Shown here: one piece after another, positions 20,901 to 32,229 of the stretch | Position numbering within the stretch: position 1 is the stretch's first letter | Layout: every line of letters starts with the position of its first letter | Source: Symbiodinium natans | Lineage: Eukaryota > Sar > Dinophyceae > Suessiales > Symbiodiniaceae | Reading direction: 5' to 3' | Length of the DNA: 64,000 bases | Assembly (NCBI GenBank): GCA_905221605.1 | Contig: CAJNDS010000685.1 | Coordinates: forward strand, 25,807-89,806 | The notes under the pieces: generated by a model | Seen by the model: the letters and a program-made list of their open reading frames with translations, nothing else | What the model was told of the DNA's origin: nothing | Database searches by the model: none | Made by a program: the position numbers and the translations under genes

Positions 20901-21326
20901 GTGGTCGCCACATGTCACCACTTGGTTTTGGACGAAGTTCGAACGACACATTTGCGCTGCTGGAGCCTCATCCTATTGCTACTGCAAGGTGCATTATCAC
21001 GCACCAGTAGCTCTGAATCGTCTGTCGCCGCAAGCATCAGTCAGGATCGAAGTTCCAATGCAGTTTCCAAGAATCCCTGGGCAGGTCTTCGTGGGGGAGT
21101 CTCATCGGAAACCTATAAATCCCCGAACGCTAAACCACCCGACATCCCTGCACATTGCCCTACCCCTGCAATAAGCTTGAAAGTGGCACGTCCTGGAGCG
21201 CCGCAAGAAAAGCTCTCAGCCTGGGGAAGAGAGGCTGAGGCTAAATGGCAATGCCGACAGCAGCACATAGGCATAGAGGCTCGCAGAGAGAAGGCCGCAA
21301 AACTGGTCATTCTGTATGGAGAATAG
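20901..21326 (+). CDS. Long open frame, unknown protein
   Basis: 141 codons. From about 21010 the composition is Ser/Pro-rich and then helical: SSSESSVAASISQDRSSNAV, KNPWAGLRGGVSSETYKSPN, then EKLSAWGREAEAKWQCRQQH and IEARREKAAKLVILYGE. Probably one or two exons inside a frame that happens to be open throughout. No family recognised. Confidence 0.38.
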   Translation: MVATCHHLVLDEVRTTHLRCWSLILLLLQGALSRTSSSESSVAASISQDRSSNAVSKNPWAGLRGGVSSETYKSPNAKPPDIPAHCPTPAISLKVARPGAPQEKLSAWGREAEAKWQCRQQHIGIEARREKAAKLVILYGE

Positions 21327-22338
21327 ATGTGACGACGACGCACCTCATCAGGCATCACAGAAAGAAACCCCTGGCAGGTACAAAGCTTCCGCCGTCTCCT
21401 GAAGGCTGGGTCCGGGTCCCCCGCTCTCTAACAAAGGCCTTGCCTTAGCTGCCTGAGTTATGCCAGCATAGGCCCCAAACGTTGAGAGATGTTGAGAGGC
21501 CATGCCAATGTGCAAACGCAAGAGCATTCCAAGGGTCCTCCAAACAGTTCAAACATACACCAAGAGCCATCAAGAGCCGAAGAGAGCACTCCGAGCGCTC
21601 CGAAATGCTCCGAAATGCTCCGAACAACATTCCATTGCCGCTCGAAGAACATCCCCCAAGAGAACTCCAAGAGCATCGCAAGAACGCACCAAGAACACTT
21701 CAAGGGCTATGCTTACTACAAAAGTTGACTTTCGAGCCACCAGCGCTCCGGATGTCCTCCAAAAACACCAAAAGCAAACAGTTTCACATTTGGCGAACCC
21801 CGACGTCCAAAAGCACTTTCATGGCAACGTCGACGCGCGCAGTTTCGCGCTTCTGCGGGAGAGCGATTGTAAACCCCCTTAGCCTGGCCACACGCAGCGA
21901 ACCCATCTGATGGTCCAAAACGCAGGAATCCACGCGCCTGCCACGTTTTCAGGACACGAACGATCCAAGCCTCAAAGAGTGCACGGTACCTGGATGGAGA
22001 GCACGATTTCCACCCGCAAACACCACAAAATGCGCACGGGGCGTTGGCGAAGAATTTTCGATGTTTAAGGCCCGAACTCCGTGCCGCTTTATTGTGAGAT
22101 CCGGTTCGAGACCATGTTGGTTTCGTTGCAACTGTCGTCGAGGCCTTTAGGATAACCAGATGCCGGCGTGAAACGAAGTCGATAAGAGCAGCCAGGTTCA
22201 GAGCCGTGCTTCTCCACGCCCAGCAGGCATGGACAGCGCTGCTTAAGGGACTCGTGTGAGGAGCCTTGTGACAACAACTGCGGGCCGACAGCTGAAAGAA
22301 GTAGGGTGTCCATGTAGAGCACTCCGCTGTAACGTAAC

Positions 22339-22605
22339 TTGGGTCGCCGGTGCCCTGAGCTCACGGCATGTGAGGTGCAAGCAGCCGATGACCCCGCCGA
22401 GTACTCCTGGGCCGAAGGCATCGCGTGCTTCGGATATTTGAGTTCGTGGATCAGGGCCGGTTTCCGGCGTGGTCTGGCCATGTCTGGCCCCAACACACCC
22501 CAAGGCCCCAAAACCCCTGACTGGAGTTTGGTCTGTCAGCATCTCCCTGTCAACTGCGCTACAGGCTGGCTCCAAAAGTCCAGGCGGGTGCTGTTGAGTG
22601 AATAA
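22339..22605 (+). CDS. Exon region (ADDPAEYSWAEGIACFGYLS)
   Basis: The core at about 22373-22500 reads ADDPAEYSWAEGIACFGYLS, SWIRAGFRRGLAMSGPNTPQ and begins after catgtgag|gtgc. The full frame spans 89 codons. A 140-codon minus frame lies opposite; the plus core appears more domain-like. Confidence 0.35.
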   Translation: MGRRCPELTACEVQAADDPAEYSWAEGIACFGYLSSWIRAGFRRGLAMSGPNTPQGPKTPDWSLVCQHLPVNCATGWLQKSRRVLLSE

Positions 22606-23038
22606 GTGAAATGTTCCAATTCGTCAAGTGGGCCTCAAGGTCACTCAGCCTGACCTCGGAGCTTTGACTCGGTTGCACGGTCAGTTGAAGCAACAAACCC
22701 CATAGCTCCACACCAGATGCCCTAATCGCATGTGCAAAAGCCTTCCTGGAGTGAGGGGTTGGTTCAGGCTTTGGAAAGCTGGGTTCAGGGGCCTGTTTCA
22801 GAAGTCAACAATTCATTTAACGATATTTAAAGTAATGAGTGTGGGTTTGAGGCGCTTGTCTCAGCGGCCTAGTTGCGGTGTGAACCTGCAGGTACATCGC
22901 TGGGATGTTTGGTTCCCACCTCGGAGAAGGGCGTTTTCAGAAATATGATCGCAAAGGGGCTTAAGCTCCATTGCCAGTCTGCTTTTACACCACCTCTGAC
23001 TTCGGTAAGCTTCGGTAGTCTGAATGCTGGCCCATTGA

Positions 23039-23254
23039 AGATCTGAACGCTTTCGGGATGCTCCGTTAACAGTACGGATTGCCTGGCTTGCAGCTTTTTA
23101 TCCGGAGCACAAGGCCGGAGCCACTCCGTGCTCCACACCCCAGCGCTTTCCGCGGGGCCAGGCCGCGGTTTCGATGGCTCATCCAACTGCCCCAACTTGC
23201 CACAAAATGCATGAGAAGGCTCAAGAAGTTTTGCAAGAATCGTGGCGGTCATGA
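23039..23254 (+). CDS. Candidate exon (SERFRDAPLTVRIAWLAAFY)
   Basis: A 71-codon frame between TGA codons: SERFRDAPLTVRIAWLAAFY, PEHKAGATPCSTPQRFPRG, then HEKAQEVLQESWRS. The start matches an acceptor ttgaag|atctg. A 127-codon minus frame (22869-23252) is an equally open rival. Confidence 0.3.
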   Translation, partial: RSERFRDAPLTVRIAWLAAFYPEHKAGATPCSTPQRFPRGQAAVSMAHPTAPTCHKMHEKAQEVLQESWRS

Positions 23255-24110
23255 CGAGACGCTAAACTTCGAGAAGGACTGTTTCAAAATTACAAAGGAC
23301 AATTGAAGCAGAGCAAGCTTCAGGGGTTTTGATTTTGAGTAAGCAGAGAGGCCAGCTCCAGTCCCTTCGAGTCGCTGCCAGCGCAGAACTCCTCGCCCTC
23401 CACTGAGGCGAGGCGCAGAGAGCACATGATGATAAATGCAGAAAAGACATCTTTACTGACAAGTGCACTTCCGTGAGATTGGGGTTGAAAAGAGTCAGAA
23501 CACTTTTTTTGCAGCTCGCAGAGCATTAAAAAAAGCGTCGAAAGGTCATTTACCCAGAGAGGGCGCCGGCGCGACCCTCGCTGCCGGCGACGCCGGAGGC
23601 AGAGATGCGGCTCCTTGAGAGAGACAGAGCCCCTCAAAGAAAGAAAACCTCAACTTCTATAGAAGGTATTTACACCTCTACTCTAAACTCCCAGTTCAGA
23701 GAAAGAGTGATCAGGGGACCCATCAAGTATGAGGCATAGACGCGGTTTGAAACTAGGCGTGGCTTTGCTTGATTTTGCTTGCTTCGCTTGAGAGTCGCTT
23801 GAATTGGCTTTATGGGTGGCTGGTGGCCATGGTTGCCTGTGTCACCGCCAGGGCCGCGTGCCCATCGCCAGCCCCCCGCGCAGCCCCCCAGGCCTCTTGA
23901 GGGCGGGGTCATCGGGGTCTGCTGTAGGGAGCAGGAGTCATGAAGGTCATGAGGGCCATAGCTTCGGTTTCCTGCTTGTGGGGCTCTTGTGTTTTTCCAT
24001 ACTCTTTCTTGTGTAAGAGCTGTTCGATATGAGGAGAAGGCTTGACGTGCCAAGGTGTTTCGAAGTTACAACCGCAACAGCCACAGATTTGCCGCTTTTT
24101 TTGCTTACAG

Positions 24111-24184
24111 CATCTTTGATTTGGATGTGCTGGATACGTATTTGGCGGGATTTTCTGAACGGGCAGACCAACACTTTGGACGGG
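24111..24184 (+). CDS. Exon (FDLDVLDTYLAGFSERADQH)
   Basis: A textbook exon: acceptor tttgcttacag at 24110 and donor ggacggg|gtgaga at 24185. Reads IFDLDVLDTYLAGFSERADQ then HFGR. The frame runs on only to TGA inside the intron. No family recognised. Confidence 0.52.
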
Positions 24185-25038
24185 GTGAGAATCGGTTCAG
24201 TTTTTGTTGGCAGTGATTTGTGGCTCTTGGAAACTCTGCAAGGGTTTTAAGGCCTCAAGTCTTCCAACACAGAAGCCAGCCCCGCAAACAGTTGCGGGTC
24301 GACGCCAGGCCTGTAGTCCACTATAGTCCACTGTAGGCTTTTCGAAGACATCTCGAAGATGTGCCATTCGCCGCAGGTGCTACAGAGCAGCCGAGGCCTT
24401 AGGGACGAAGTGTGATGTGCAAAGGGCCTGACAGTCTTGATTCAGAGGCGCCGTTCGCTTGGTTGCTGTCTCTGACCAAGAAACAGCACAACGCTCATTA
24501 TAAAGAAATCTTCATGAAGGGCAGAGCAAACTGGAACCTTAATAAAGAAGCCGGAACATGATTTTGCCAGCACTTACCGCCTCGGCCTGGCCCGGTGCAG
24601 ATGGTCATGGAAGGTATTATGGCATTCCATAGTGGTAAACAGGGGTCCATGACGGCCCCATGGCGGCGCCCAATACGTAGAGGTTGATAGAGGTGTGTGG
24701 GATAGGGTTTTTCCATGCGGCCAAGTTTACACAAGAGAAGCCAGACGCTCCGGGAGAAGGGGAATCAAGAAAATCACAAGGGGTTCATACCTGACTGGGG
24801 TTCCGGGAGGAGGGACCAACAAAGGACCATAGCAGGAGGGGATAAGGGATCTCGGAAAGTAATGCCTGACGATGGGACGCCCCTTTGAGCTTCGAGACCG
24901 TAGGGAGAGCTAACTTGTGCCACTTCCAAGCAGGTCCGATCTACCAGATTCTGCTGGCTCGCGAGGCCCGACCTCGTGTTGGTCTGGGGAATTGGACTTC
25001 TAGGCTTACCGTACATGATGCGTCGATGCCTGAGAAGA
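24185..25038. other. No firmly supported gene
   Basis: A short frame 24337-24402 (RRHLEDVPFAAGATEQPRP, then TAG) may be an exon. The rest is read as intron or introns. Confidence 0.35.
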
Positions 25039-25316
25039 AACCATCGCCATTGTCGTAGTCATCGTCGGCATCGTCATCGTCACGGTCGACATCGATATCG
25101 TCAACATCGTGATCTCCGTTCGCATTATTTGGATAGGAGTAACTTTAGTAATAGCGGTAGTCAGAATAAGAATCATAGTAAGAACAATAGTAGGTCATTG
25201 CTGCTGTGTTCGTCCTCGTCATCGCCATCGTCAACTTCTGCAGCTCATCACACCATCGCCGTCGTCATGGTCATCATCGTCCTCGTCACCTTCGTCCTCC
25301 TCCTTCCGAGATTTAC
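25039..25316. repeat. Degenerate (ATC/GTC)n = (GAY)n trinucleotide tract
   Basis: Blocks of catcgtcgt, atcgtcatcgtc, gtcatcatcgtcctcgtc and ttcgtcctcctcc separated by unrelated bases. The minus strand would encode acidic runs (KEEDEGDEDDDDHDDGDG), so this is either an old eroded microsatellite or a minus-strand acidic coding tract. No other minus-strand support was found. Confidence 0.7.
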
Positions 25317-25764
25317 ATGGTTTACCCAGCTCCAGACAAGCCACCTTGCGACAGCAGCAGAATGGACTCAGCAGAAGTGTGCCACACTCTCTATCAGGCG
25401 TTGGCGTGCTGCTCGACTTCCTCACGAGCCTCCTCTACACCATGAAGCGGCCCTCCAAGGCTAGGTGCATTTTTCTCACAATGGTTCTTTAGTCGTAGTA
25501 GAATCCTCCCTGCCTTGCTGTATCCTTATCCCAGGCTAGGAACTGATGAAGCTTGATTCGTGATATCGCTCACCTGAGACCCCTAGTACTGAGCACTGCA
25601 AAGGCTGCAGAGTTGTCGGGGTTTGTACTGCAGAACCTATCTAAGTCATCTTAAGCCCTAAGTCTCCCTAAGTCGCCAAGCACAAAGGCAGATCGGCCTC
25701 GTGCATGGGAGGATGGGAGCAACGAGGGCAGATCCGAGGCCAAAGCCGCACATCTGCTGCTGAA

Positions 25765-25787
25765 GGGGGGGGGGGGGGGGGGGGGGG
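25765..25787. repeat. Homopolymer run of 23 G
   Basis: An uninterrupted G run between gctgctgaa and ttgcc. Likely a G-quadruplex former and a site of sequencing or copy-number uncertainty. Confidence 0.95.
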
Positions 25788-26178
25788 TTGCCATGTGCAG
25801 AGAGATGTGGGCAGGTCTCTAACTTCATGGTCTTGCTGGGGTTTCTGTTTAATACAACTCCCCAAATTCCGAAACGGACCAACATATTTGAGACTGACCA
25901 TATACGGCTCCTCCACCCTGCACCTCTGCTACCCACACACGGCAGGAGGCAAGCAAGATGCTAAGCCCTTCTACACTCCTCCACGCCTTGGGTCCATGTT
26001 GGCCCGTCCAGTTTACTAGATTGCCGCCACCATCGGTAGACTCAAAGGCGGACCTCATAGGCACCACTTAGACAAAACTCTGGCAGGAGTGAAAGGTGGG
26101 AAATCTGTGTGATGGCAGCGAATGCATGGCACGTAATGCTCAGTGCAAGGAAGTATCAATTTTCGAGCAAGCTGTCAG

Positions 26179-26280
26179 GTACAGAACCAGCTCATCCTTG
26201 ACTTGTTTGTCAGCACGCCCCTGATCTCCAGCATGTTCCAGTGCCCTGGCTCCAGAATCGGTGTTGCTGTGGGTTCCTAA
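26179..26280 (+). CDS. Exon (VQNQLILDLFVSTPLISSMF)
   Basis: Begins after caagctgtcag (26178). Reads VQNQLILDLFVSTPLISSMF then QCPGSRIGVAVGS and TAA. A hydrophobic helix-like exon. The frame is also open for 18 codons upstream. Confidence 0.38.
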   Translation, partial: VQNQLILDLFVSTPLISSMFQCPGSRIGVAVGS

Positions 26281-26285
26281 GTTGC

Positions 26286-26354
26286 ATGCGCTTGGAGAAG
26301 CTGCTGGTGGAAGAGTGGAAGCAAGAGGGTCACCATTTCGATGAGGCTTTTTGA
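26286..26354 (+). CDS. Exon (LEKLLVEEWKQEGHHFDEAF)
   Basis: ATG-containing frame, MRLEKLLVEEWKQEGHHFDE then AF and TGA (26352-26354). The same frame continues open for 46 codons after the TGA (ALFKKPAPSCEHCLLRAIV at its end), and a second phase reads MRLFDKESGSVPLLTALLQH across the junction. An exon is probable; borders are unknown. Confidence 0.36.
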   Translation: MRLEKLLVEEWKQEGHHFDEAF

Positions 26355-26481
26355 CAAGGAGTCCGGCTCAGTGCCCCTCCTGACGGCCCTTCTGCAACAT
26401 GCAGCATCCCCAGCATGAGCTTGTGTGACTTGCGAGCGCTTTTCAAGAAGCCTGCGCCTTCGTGCGAGCACTGCCTCTTGA

Positions 26482-26616
26482 GGGCCATCGTTTGATGCGA
26501 AGCCCTCGGCAACTGCTCAGGCTGTCAGTCATGCGGATCCGGCGTTTGCGGCGCTCTCAGCTCATACCGCTGCGCTGTACTACCAGTATGCCTCACAGCG
26601 GCAATCAGGCCATTAG
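26482..26616 (+). CDS. Exon (AVSHADPAFAALSAHTAALY)
   Basis: A 44-codon frame, GPSFDAKPSATAQ, then AVSHADPAFAALSAHTAALY, then YQYASQRQSGH. An acceptor ctgctcag|gctgtc at about 26519 would make the Ala-rich part the exon. No family recognised. Confidence 0.4.
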   Translation, partial: GPSFDAKPSATAQAVSHADPAFAALSAHTAALYYQYASQRQSGH

Positions 26617-27285
26617 GCTGGCGCTTCAAGTTGCCCGCCTTGCCTTACAGTCTGTGACGTTCCGATGTATGACTCATGACCTGTTCGGTGCAGTCAGTGC
26701 CAGCACCAAGTTCAGAACATGGCTCATTTCCAAAGCAAAATGAATGTGGCAATTTGTCGCTCTGCGTGCAGCGATTCGCAAAGCAACCACACTCAAAACG
26801 GTTGGACACGCCGCCGTGAAACAGCGGCTAAGATCATTGCTGTTTCATCTTTCAAGTGCAGCATGTGAGAGAGAAAACATTGTTTAACACGTGTTTAACA
26901 TGTGTTTTGGGCCAGGCGCAGTGCCGTGAAAGTGAGCATACCACAGGTATTGTACCTGCATTGACAATCCTGCTGCAGCAACAAGAACAGGCTAGCAACT
27001 CCAGTGCGAGACAAAGCCACTGCCAAGGACTCCACACCGAGCCTTGCCAGCGGGCTAGGAGAAGCAGCACCACCAAAACCAACGGCGCCCCACCCCGACC
27101 ACCACTAGCAACAGCCCCATTCATTGCATGCGCCACTCAGAGCGCGCTAAATTCTCATGTGTGTGTATATCTATATATATAATTTTTGTTTCTTATAATT
27201 TTGTCTTTGGCATAGAGGCCACATCTCGTCCTCTTGAGAAGATGTAGGTACCCCATAGATGAGGCCACATGTAAGGCCCTGAGCT

Positions 27286-27423
27286 ATGCGGATTAAGGCC
27301 ACCTCTGTGGTGTCCCGCTGCCTGCCGCACGTGGGCCTGCTATGCAGGAGCCTCCGATCGCCGATGGCACTTAAGGGAGCTCCGAAGGGATTCTGTTCTG
27401 AGGAAATCTCTAGCAGTGTTTGA
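27286..27423 (+). CDS. Candidate exon, ATG-started frame
   Basis: A 45-codon frame: MRIKATSVVSRCLPHVGLLC, RSLRSPMALKGAPKGFCSEE, ending in TGA. It may begin at the ATG or after ggattaag|gcc. Confidence 0.3.
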   Translation: MRIKATSVVSRCLPHVGLLCRSLRSPMALKGAPKGFCSEEISSSV

Positions 27424-27558
27424 GGTTTTGAGGCTTCAGCCCCTGGGGGGCTCGATTGTCATGAGATCCGAACTGCCCACAAGCTACATCCTAGCACCGC
27501 GTCCCGAGCATCCGATTCCGTGTTCGAGCTGAGGTCCACAGATTCAGAACTTGCATAA

Positions 27559-27723
27559 GACCGTCCTTGTTCAGGATTCTTCAGCCACTCTCCACAGTAT
27601 CAAGGATCCCACGTATCCCCTCCTGTCTGGGACTTCGACATGACATTTGACGATGTACAGTCTTACCCTGTAAATCTCACTCTGCCGGAGTTTGCTGCTG
27701 TTTCGAGTTGGCTTTCGGGCTGA
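27559..27723 (+). CDS. Candidate exon (VWDFDMTFDDVQSYPVNLTL)
   Basis: A 54-codon frame closed by TAA upstream and TGA at 27721: SPQYQGSHVSPPVWDFDMTF, DDVQSYPVNLTLPEFAAVSS. It looks like a folded-domain fragment. 5' acceptor uncertain (tgttcag|gattc near 27570). Confidence 0.36.
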   Translation, partial: DRPCSGFFSHSPQYQGSHVSPPVWDFDMTFDDVQSYPVNLTLPEFAAVSSWLSG

Positions 27724-28356
27724 AGGTCCTCCAGGCTCCACCCCTATGAACCCTGAAGCTGTGAACCTCCACGCAGTAGCTCACAAGAGTTGTCCTTTTC
27801 CGAGGCTCTCGCATACTGGGCTGCTCTCGCCTGAGGCCCCCGCATCGGCGACAGTGTACCGTGTAGCGTGGACAGTGCTCTGTGTTGAAGTATCGCAAGA
27901 AGTGACGATCCTTGCTCCTCGTCATTTTGAGTATGAATCCTGAGGCTCCTCGTCATGTTGAGTATGGATTTAAAGCATCTTTTATCCTAGCTCCTTCGGC
28001 GTCCTTCGGTTCAGGGACGTGCCGCGAGTCATGTCACGGTAACTGCTATGTGCAGCCTAAAACGTCAAAGCAGAAGCTGAAAAGCATGACCTGGCTTCAA
28101 AAGATCATGTTGAGTATGATTGTGCTGGGCATCTTTGATCCTATCTCCTCGTCATTTTGTAACCCACGCATTGTGCGAGGCACCGGAAGTTCCTCAATGT
28201 GGACACACGTAAGCGACCTTCGCTCAACTTCTAGCCAAAACGGCCCAAAACGGCCTGGTTGGAGGGATTTGAAAGGGGGGCACCTCTCGGGGGCACCTCT
28301 CGCACCACTCAAGCAACACAGTGCAATGCCGGCAACTGTGTCATGACAAGTGACAG

Positions 28357-28407
28357 GCCACCAGAGCCTCTTGGCGCTTTACGGGCGGAGGCCGAGGGAC
28401 GAAGTTG
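28357..28407 (+). CDS. Exon (PEPLGALRAEAEGRSW)
   Basis: Acceptor aagtgacag at 28356 and donor aagttg|gtgtgg at 28408. Reads PPEPLGALRAEAEGRS. Short, but with both borders canonical. Confidence 0.4.
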
Positions 28408-29085
28408 GTGTGGTCTCAGGCTGCATATGGCTGCATGCTCTGCACGCTGTTGCAGAGCATCTGCTGGTGGTTCGAATGTCACTAGTGTCGTTCACCAGGC
28501 TTGTATGTCATGTACGTCCTAAAGACTAATCGTCCACAAGAACAGATATGGTAATGCATGTCAACCTTCCAGCTTCGCAACCTCAAGTGAGCTTCACAGG
28601 GTCTACTCATGCCATCTCATGCCATCTCATGCCTAAGTATTCTCCTTGAATGTTTCAAAAGTTCCCCAACAGCTGCATCAAGGCTTCTAACCTACAACCG
28701 TCCCTCCTCGCCGCCTTGCAGGCAACACAGATTCTGGCCGATCGGCCCTCAGCTGTGGAGCACAGTCAAACAAACTTGAACCCTGAGTTCCAAGCACTTG
28801 CCACCTGAAGCAGCTCTTCCCTTCTCGCGGCATTCCCTAACCCTAAACTCGGACAGTATAGATTCGCCTGCGGTTCCCTACAGCGTCCCACAACCCTACA
28901 GCCTTCTTTGTTACTCCCCAAACAAGCCGTAAGCCTCCGTAAAGGTTTGTAAGAGTGTAGAAGTACCCAAGGTCCTGGCAGTTCTAGCGCCGGATCGGCT
29001 TCTTCCCCTGGTTAAACCAGCGGCGCCTTGGAACAGATTTCTGAATCCAGGGTGGCTCGGCATTTAGGTTTGAGGTTCGCTGCTT
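28408..29085. other. No supported gene
   Basis: Contains a short direct repeat (tgccatctca twice, about 28610-28632) and no convincing frame. Confidence 0.5.
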
Positions 29086-29424
29086 TTGTCGTCAGATTAT
29101 GTTCGATTGTCTTGTGCAACGTGGGACGATAAGGCTTTGCGGGACTGCATCTCCCTGCCCCTGCATTTGCAAGACTCCTTGCAAGAACTTGACAGTTTGA
29201 AGCCTTTCGCCGTGATAACGTTTCAAAAGCAACTCTTAAGCTTCAAAGCCCCCAGCCGCAAGTCTGATGAATCCTTATCTGCACCCGAAAACTTCAAGAA
29301 CCCTCAGGTGTGGAAGGCCTTGTCAGAGTGGTTCTTCCTGTACAGATGCAACCACATTTTCCAGGCAGGACTCTTCCGCGGTCTTTCACTGGCAAACCGA
29401 ACATGTTCTCAAGTTGAGGGTTAA
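29086..29424 (+). CDS. Long open frame, unknown protein (112 codons)
   Basis: After an acceptor-like ttgtcgtcag: DYVRLSCATWDDKALRDCIS, LPLHLQDSLQELDSLKPFAV, then FKNPQVWKALSEWFFLYRCN. Helical, non-repetitive and among the longest plus frames outside repeats. No family recognised; the end may include intron. Confidence 0.42.
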   Translation: MSSDYVRLSCATWDDKALRDCISLPLHLQDSLQELDSLKPFAVITFQKQLLSFKAPSRKSDESLSAPENFKNPQVWKALSEWFFLYRCNHIFQAGLFRGLSLANRTCSQVEG

Positions 29425-30625
29425 ATTCATTCTAGGCACACCTATAGCAGGGGGTGGCGAGGGTTTGTGGTCTTTTCCTACCAGTATCACCGTAACCTTC
29501 ATACCAGAACGCCTGACGCCTCGTTTTCACCCAATCTTGGACCAGTGCAGAACAAATTACTTCAAAGTTGGCTTTCGTGCTTAAACTGCAAAGCTGCACG
29601 CATCCTTATGCTCACCGTCCACAAGCCCAGAGCTTCACATGGAAGCCGTGGCGGCCCTCAGTGCACTGGACGCCGAATCCCCAAAATCTTTGAAGTTTTC
29701 GAGGCGGCCTGCAGCAAGCTCTGGGTACAGGTCATTCGCTTCGGAAGCCAGAAGCTCGGGAAGACCAGAAGAGCATACCAGAGAGACGGGCAGAGAAGGG
29801 CACATGCTTTCCGGGATTTCAGGCAATTTCAGGTGTTTTGGATCTTTGTTGCGGGGTTTGCAGGTTTCGAGTTCAGGACATCTGGAGCATTCTGGAGCAC
29901 TGTTATCGATGACGGCTACACGGGGGCAACATGAAAGCGCTGAGATTGCATAGTTGGTTCTTCGATGCCGGTTGCAGACAGCTTGATTGCATGATACCTT
30001 CGGCCTGGGCACCTGGGGCACCTTCTTGTCGAAATGTAAGACGTAAGAGTTGAGGAGGTCTTTCTCTTGGGTTCGGGAGCTTCGAAATTCAGAGCCGCAT
30101 GGGAATCGGTGTGGGGCATCCTCGTCCTATTGAGGTACAGAACTGCAGCACCTCATCTTCATCAAAAGCCACCTGCTTCGAGGCCTGCTTCGGCAGAAAG
30201 GTGGCTGTGGCGTTTGCTGATTCGAGCTGGAGTGGTTGAGGAAGTTGAGGGTCCGCAAGGTCCTGCCGAAGGTTGACTTATGGGTGCTGCCCAGCATTGT
30301 TTAAGGACAGGACGGTCAATTTTGACGGAGGCAATTGAGAGGTCGATCTAGTGGCCTGGAGCAGCATGCACCACGACTTTTGTCAACCTTGGCCTCACCA
30401 CAAAGTCTATGAAGCCATCGACAACCGGCCCGAAAAAACCTTCAGAGCGGATAGCCGCTGGAGTAGCTCTTCATCTTTCGAATTCAGTCAGTTCAATCAG
30501 TCAGGCTGTCAGGCTGGCGAGCTGCCACTTTGTTTTGAGAACCCCGGGTTGGGTGTACAGCTGAAATAGCATCTGAAGTAGAGTTCTCGGTTTCTCGAAT
30601 GAGAGGCTTGAGGCTATTCCGTCAG
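29425..30625. other. Ambiguous open frames, no call
   Basis: 29467-29934 (155 codons, plus), 29639-29953 (plus, another phase) and 29635-30021 (128 codons, minus) overlap and all look protein-like, so no strand can be chosen. Plus frames at 30067-30276 and 30351-30569 are also possible. Confidence 0.35.
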
Positions 30626-30714
30626 GTTGTTGCACTTGTCGAGATCTGGAGTATTCGCAAACGTTTAGGCGAGCCGAGCAAGCTGTGCCTCAGGGCTTTG
30701 TCACGCCGTCCTCG
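30626..30714 (+). CDS. Exon (VVALVEIWSIRKRLGEPSKL)
   Basis: Acceptor ttccgtcag at 30625 and donor cctcg|gtgagg at 30715, both canonical. Reads VVALVEIWSIRKRLGEPSKL then CLRALSRRPR, a basic amphipathic segment. Confidence 0.47.
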
Positions 30715-30860
30715 GTGAGGGCTCCTGCGGGGTGCGCCTTCATAGATCGGCTTTCGTGCAGTTGAGTGTCCTCTCGGTACTAAGAGGAGAATTTCAGTGC
30801 CGTGTCCAAAATCTTTGCAGCCACCAGTCAAGAAGCTGGAAACATCAATACGCCCACATC

Positions 30861-30903
30861 TATAGACATATATATATATATATAGATATATGTATGTATG
30901 CAT
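30861..30903. repeat. AT/ATAG microsatellite
   Basis: tatagacata, then TA dinucleotides, then tatgtatgtatg. Simple repeat only. Confidence 0.85.
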
Positions 30904-32048
30904 ATCCTATATTGGTTGGCGGTCTTCTTACTGTTTTGTAGGGGGCTTCCTACGAGGGTATCTAGGGGCTGTATTAATGTATAGGGGTAACAGATAAAGA
31001 GGCCACCGGCCTTCATAATACACATCTGTTTATTAAGATATAGATATATTTGTTCAATTTTGCCCTGTTCGTATCATGATTGTTTGTGGCAGCAGGCTTC
31101 ATGGATAGTGCTGGTTTTACCAATGTTTTCCAAGGATTGCCTGATTTTGGGAGCATGGCAGCTGTGGTCTCGAGATCTTTCTGAATTCTGGAACCATGGA
31201 AATGTTGGAAAGCCGTGGTTGCTCCCGCAGTGGTTGTTTCCAATGTTGTTTTTGACATCGGTTTTCCAGATTCATGGGTAGCAGCGTTTGCTTTTGAACG
31301 GGCTATCCATGATGTCGGGAAGTATGAGTCTGGGAAACATAGGCTTTGCTCTTTGCCCTGGCGTCAGGTCCCAGATCCATGGAAAACAGTGGTTTCACCA
31401 ATGTTTGTCCATCAGCTCATTTACAGAGCAAATGGTTGCGCGACCCGCCTCGGCCTCGCCAAGCGCAGCCCCTTGAGCATGTGGAGTCCGCAACCACGGC
31501 ACCCTGAATCTGAAGCTCGGTAGCACCGGGGGGCGGGGGGGTGGGGGGGGGCAGGTTGGGATGAAACAGAGGTGGATGGGGGTGGGGGGGGGCTGTGGCC
31601 CAGCCCAAACTGGCCCCGGCTTGTTGGCTAGGGGGGTACCCATTTCGGCCAAAAAAAGAGGCCAATAAGGGGCGCAAGTGGTCATCCCGTGTTGGGGAGG
31701 GGTGCCTGCCTTGTGCTACCCATACACCTACGGCCCGAGGCCTCGGCGGATTTACTGAATAGAACTACAACCAGCGGACGTAGACTCTTCGCTGTATTCC
31801 CCCAAGAGAAAGGCAAATCGTTCACATCTGGTTAACAAGATCCAGCATCTTTCTCCAATAATGTGCAGCATAAAACGGCCGGGGTTAAAGAAAAAGCCAG
31901 GCAGGACAGCCTAGCAGAAGAACAGCCTAGCAGCGTAGCTGCTTAGGATCAATATTCGTACTGTTGCCCGACTTCCACGATTAAAAACAATACGGCGGTT
32001 CATGTTGCCACTCTCTCGTTTAAATGCCATATGTGGATGTGTTTTTTC
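30904..32048. other. No supported gene; G-rich patches
   Basis: 31080-31410 holds loose repeats of catggaaa..tggtttcaccaatgtttt wording. 31527-31590 is G-rich with runs of 5-8 G. A Pro-rich minus frame there is an artefact. Confidence 0.5.
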
Positions 32049-32062
32049 CCCCCCCCCCCCCC
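32049..32062. repeat. Poly-C run
   Basis: About 14 C after a T run (ttttttcc...). A simple homopolymer. Confidence 0.85.
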
Positions 32063-32229
32063 AAACATCCCACCGGAATCTACGTTTTAAAGCTTGGCGT
32101 GTGTGATTGGATGGTTACGTGTTTGTCAGATGCAATTTATCACTGACATCCAACTATGGGGCTTAGGGGGGGGGCTTACGGTTGAGGGCTATCTTCAGCT
32201 CAGTCAGAGGGTTTAGGATTCAGAGTCAT

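Noticed and set aside
22089-23252. Minus-strand frames of 127-140 codons (22089-22511 and 22869-23252)
   Set aside because: They look protein-like but have no splice-border or family support, lie opposite equally good plus frames and would break the one-strand gene pattern.
13470-27720. LPEFAA encoded at both about 13485 and about 27690 with similar bases
   Set aside because: The match is limited to about 18 bases with no extension on either side; likely chance.
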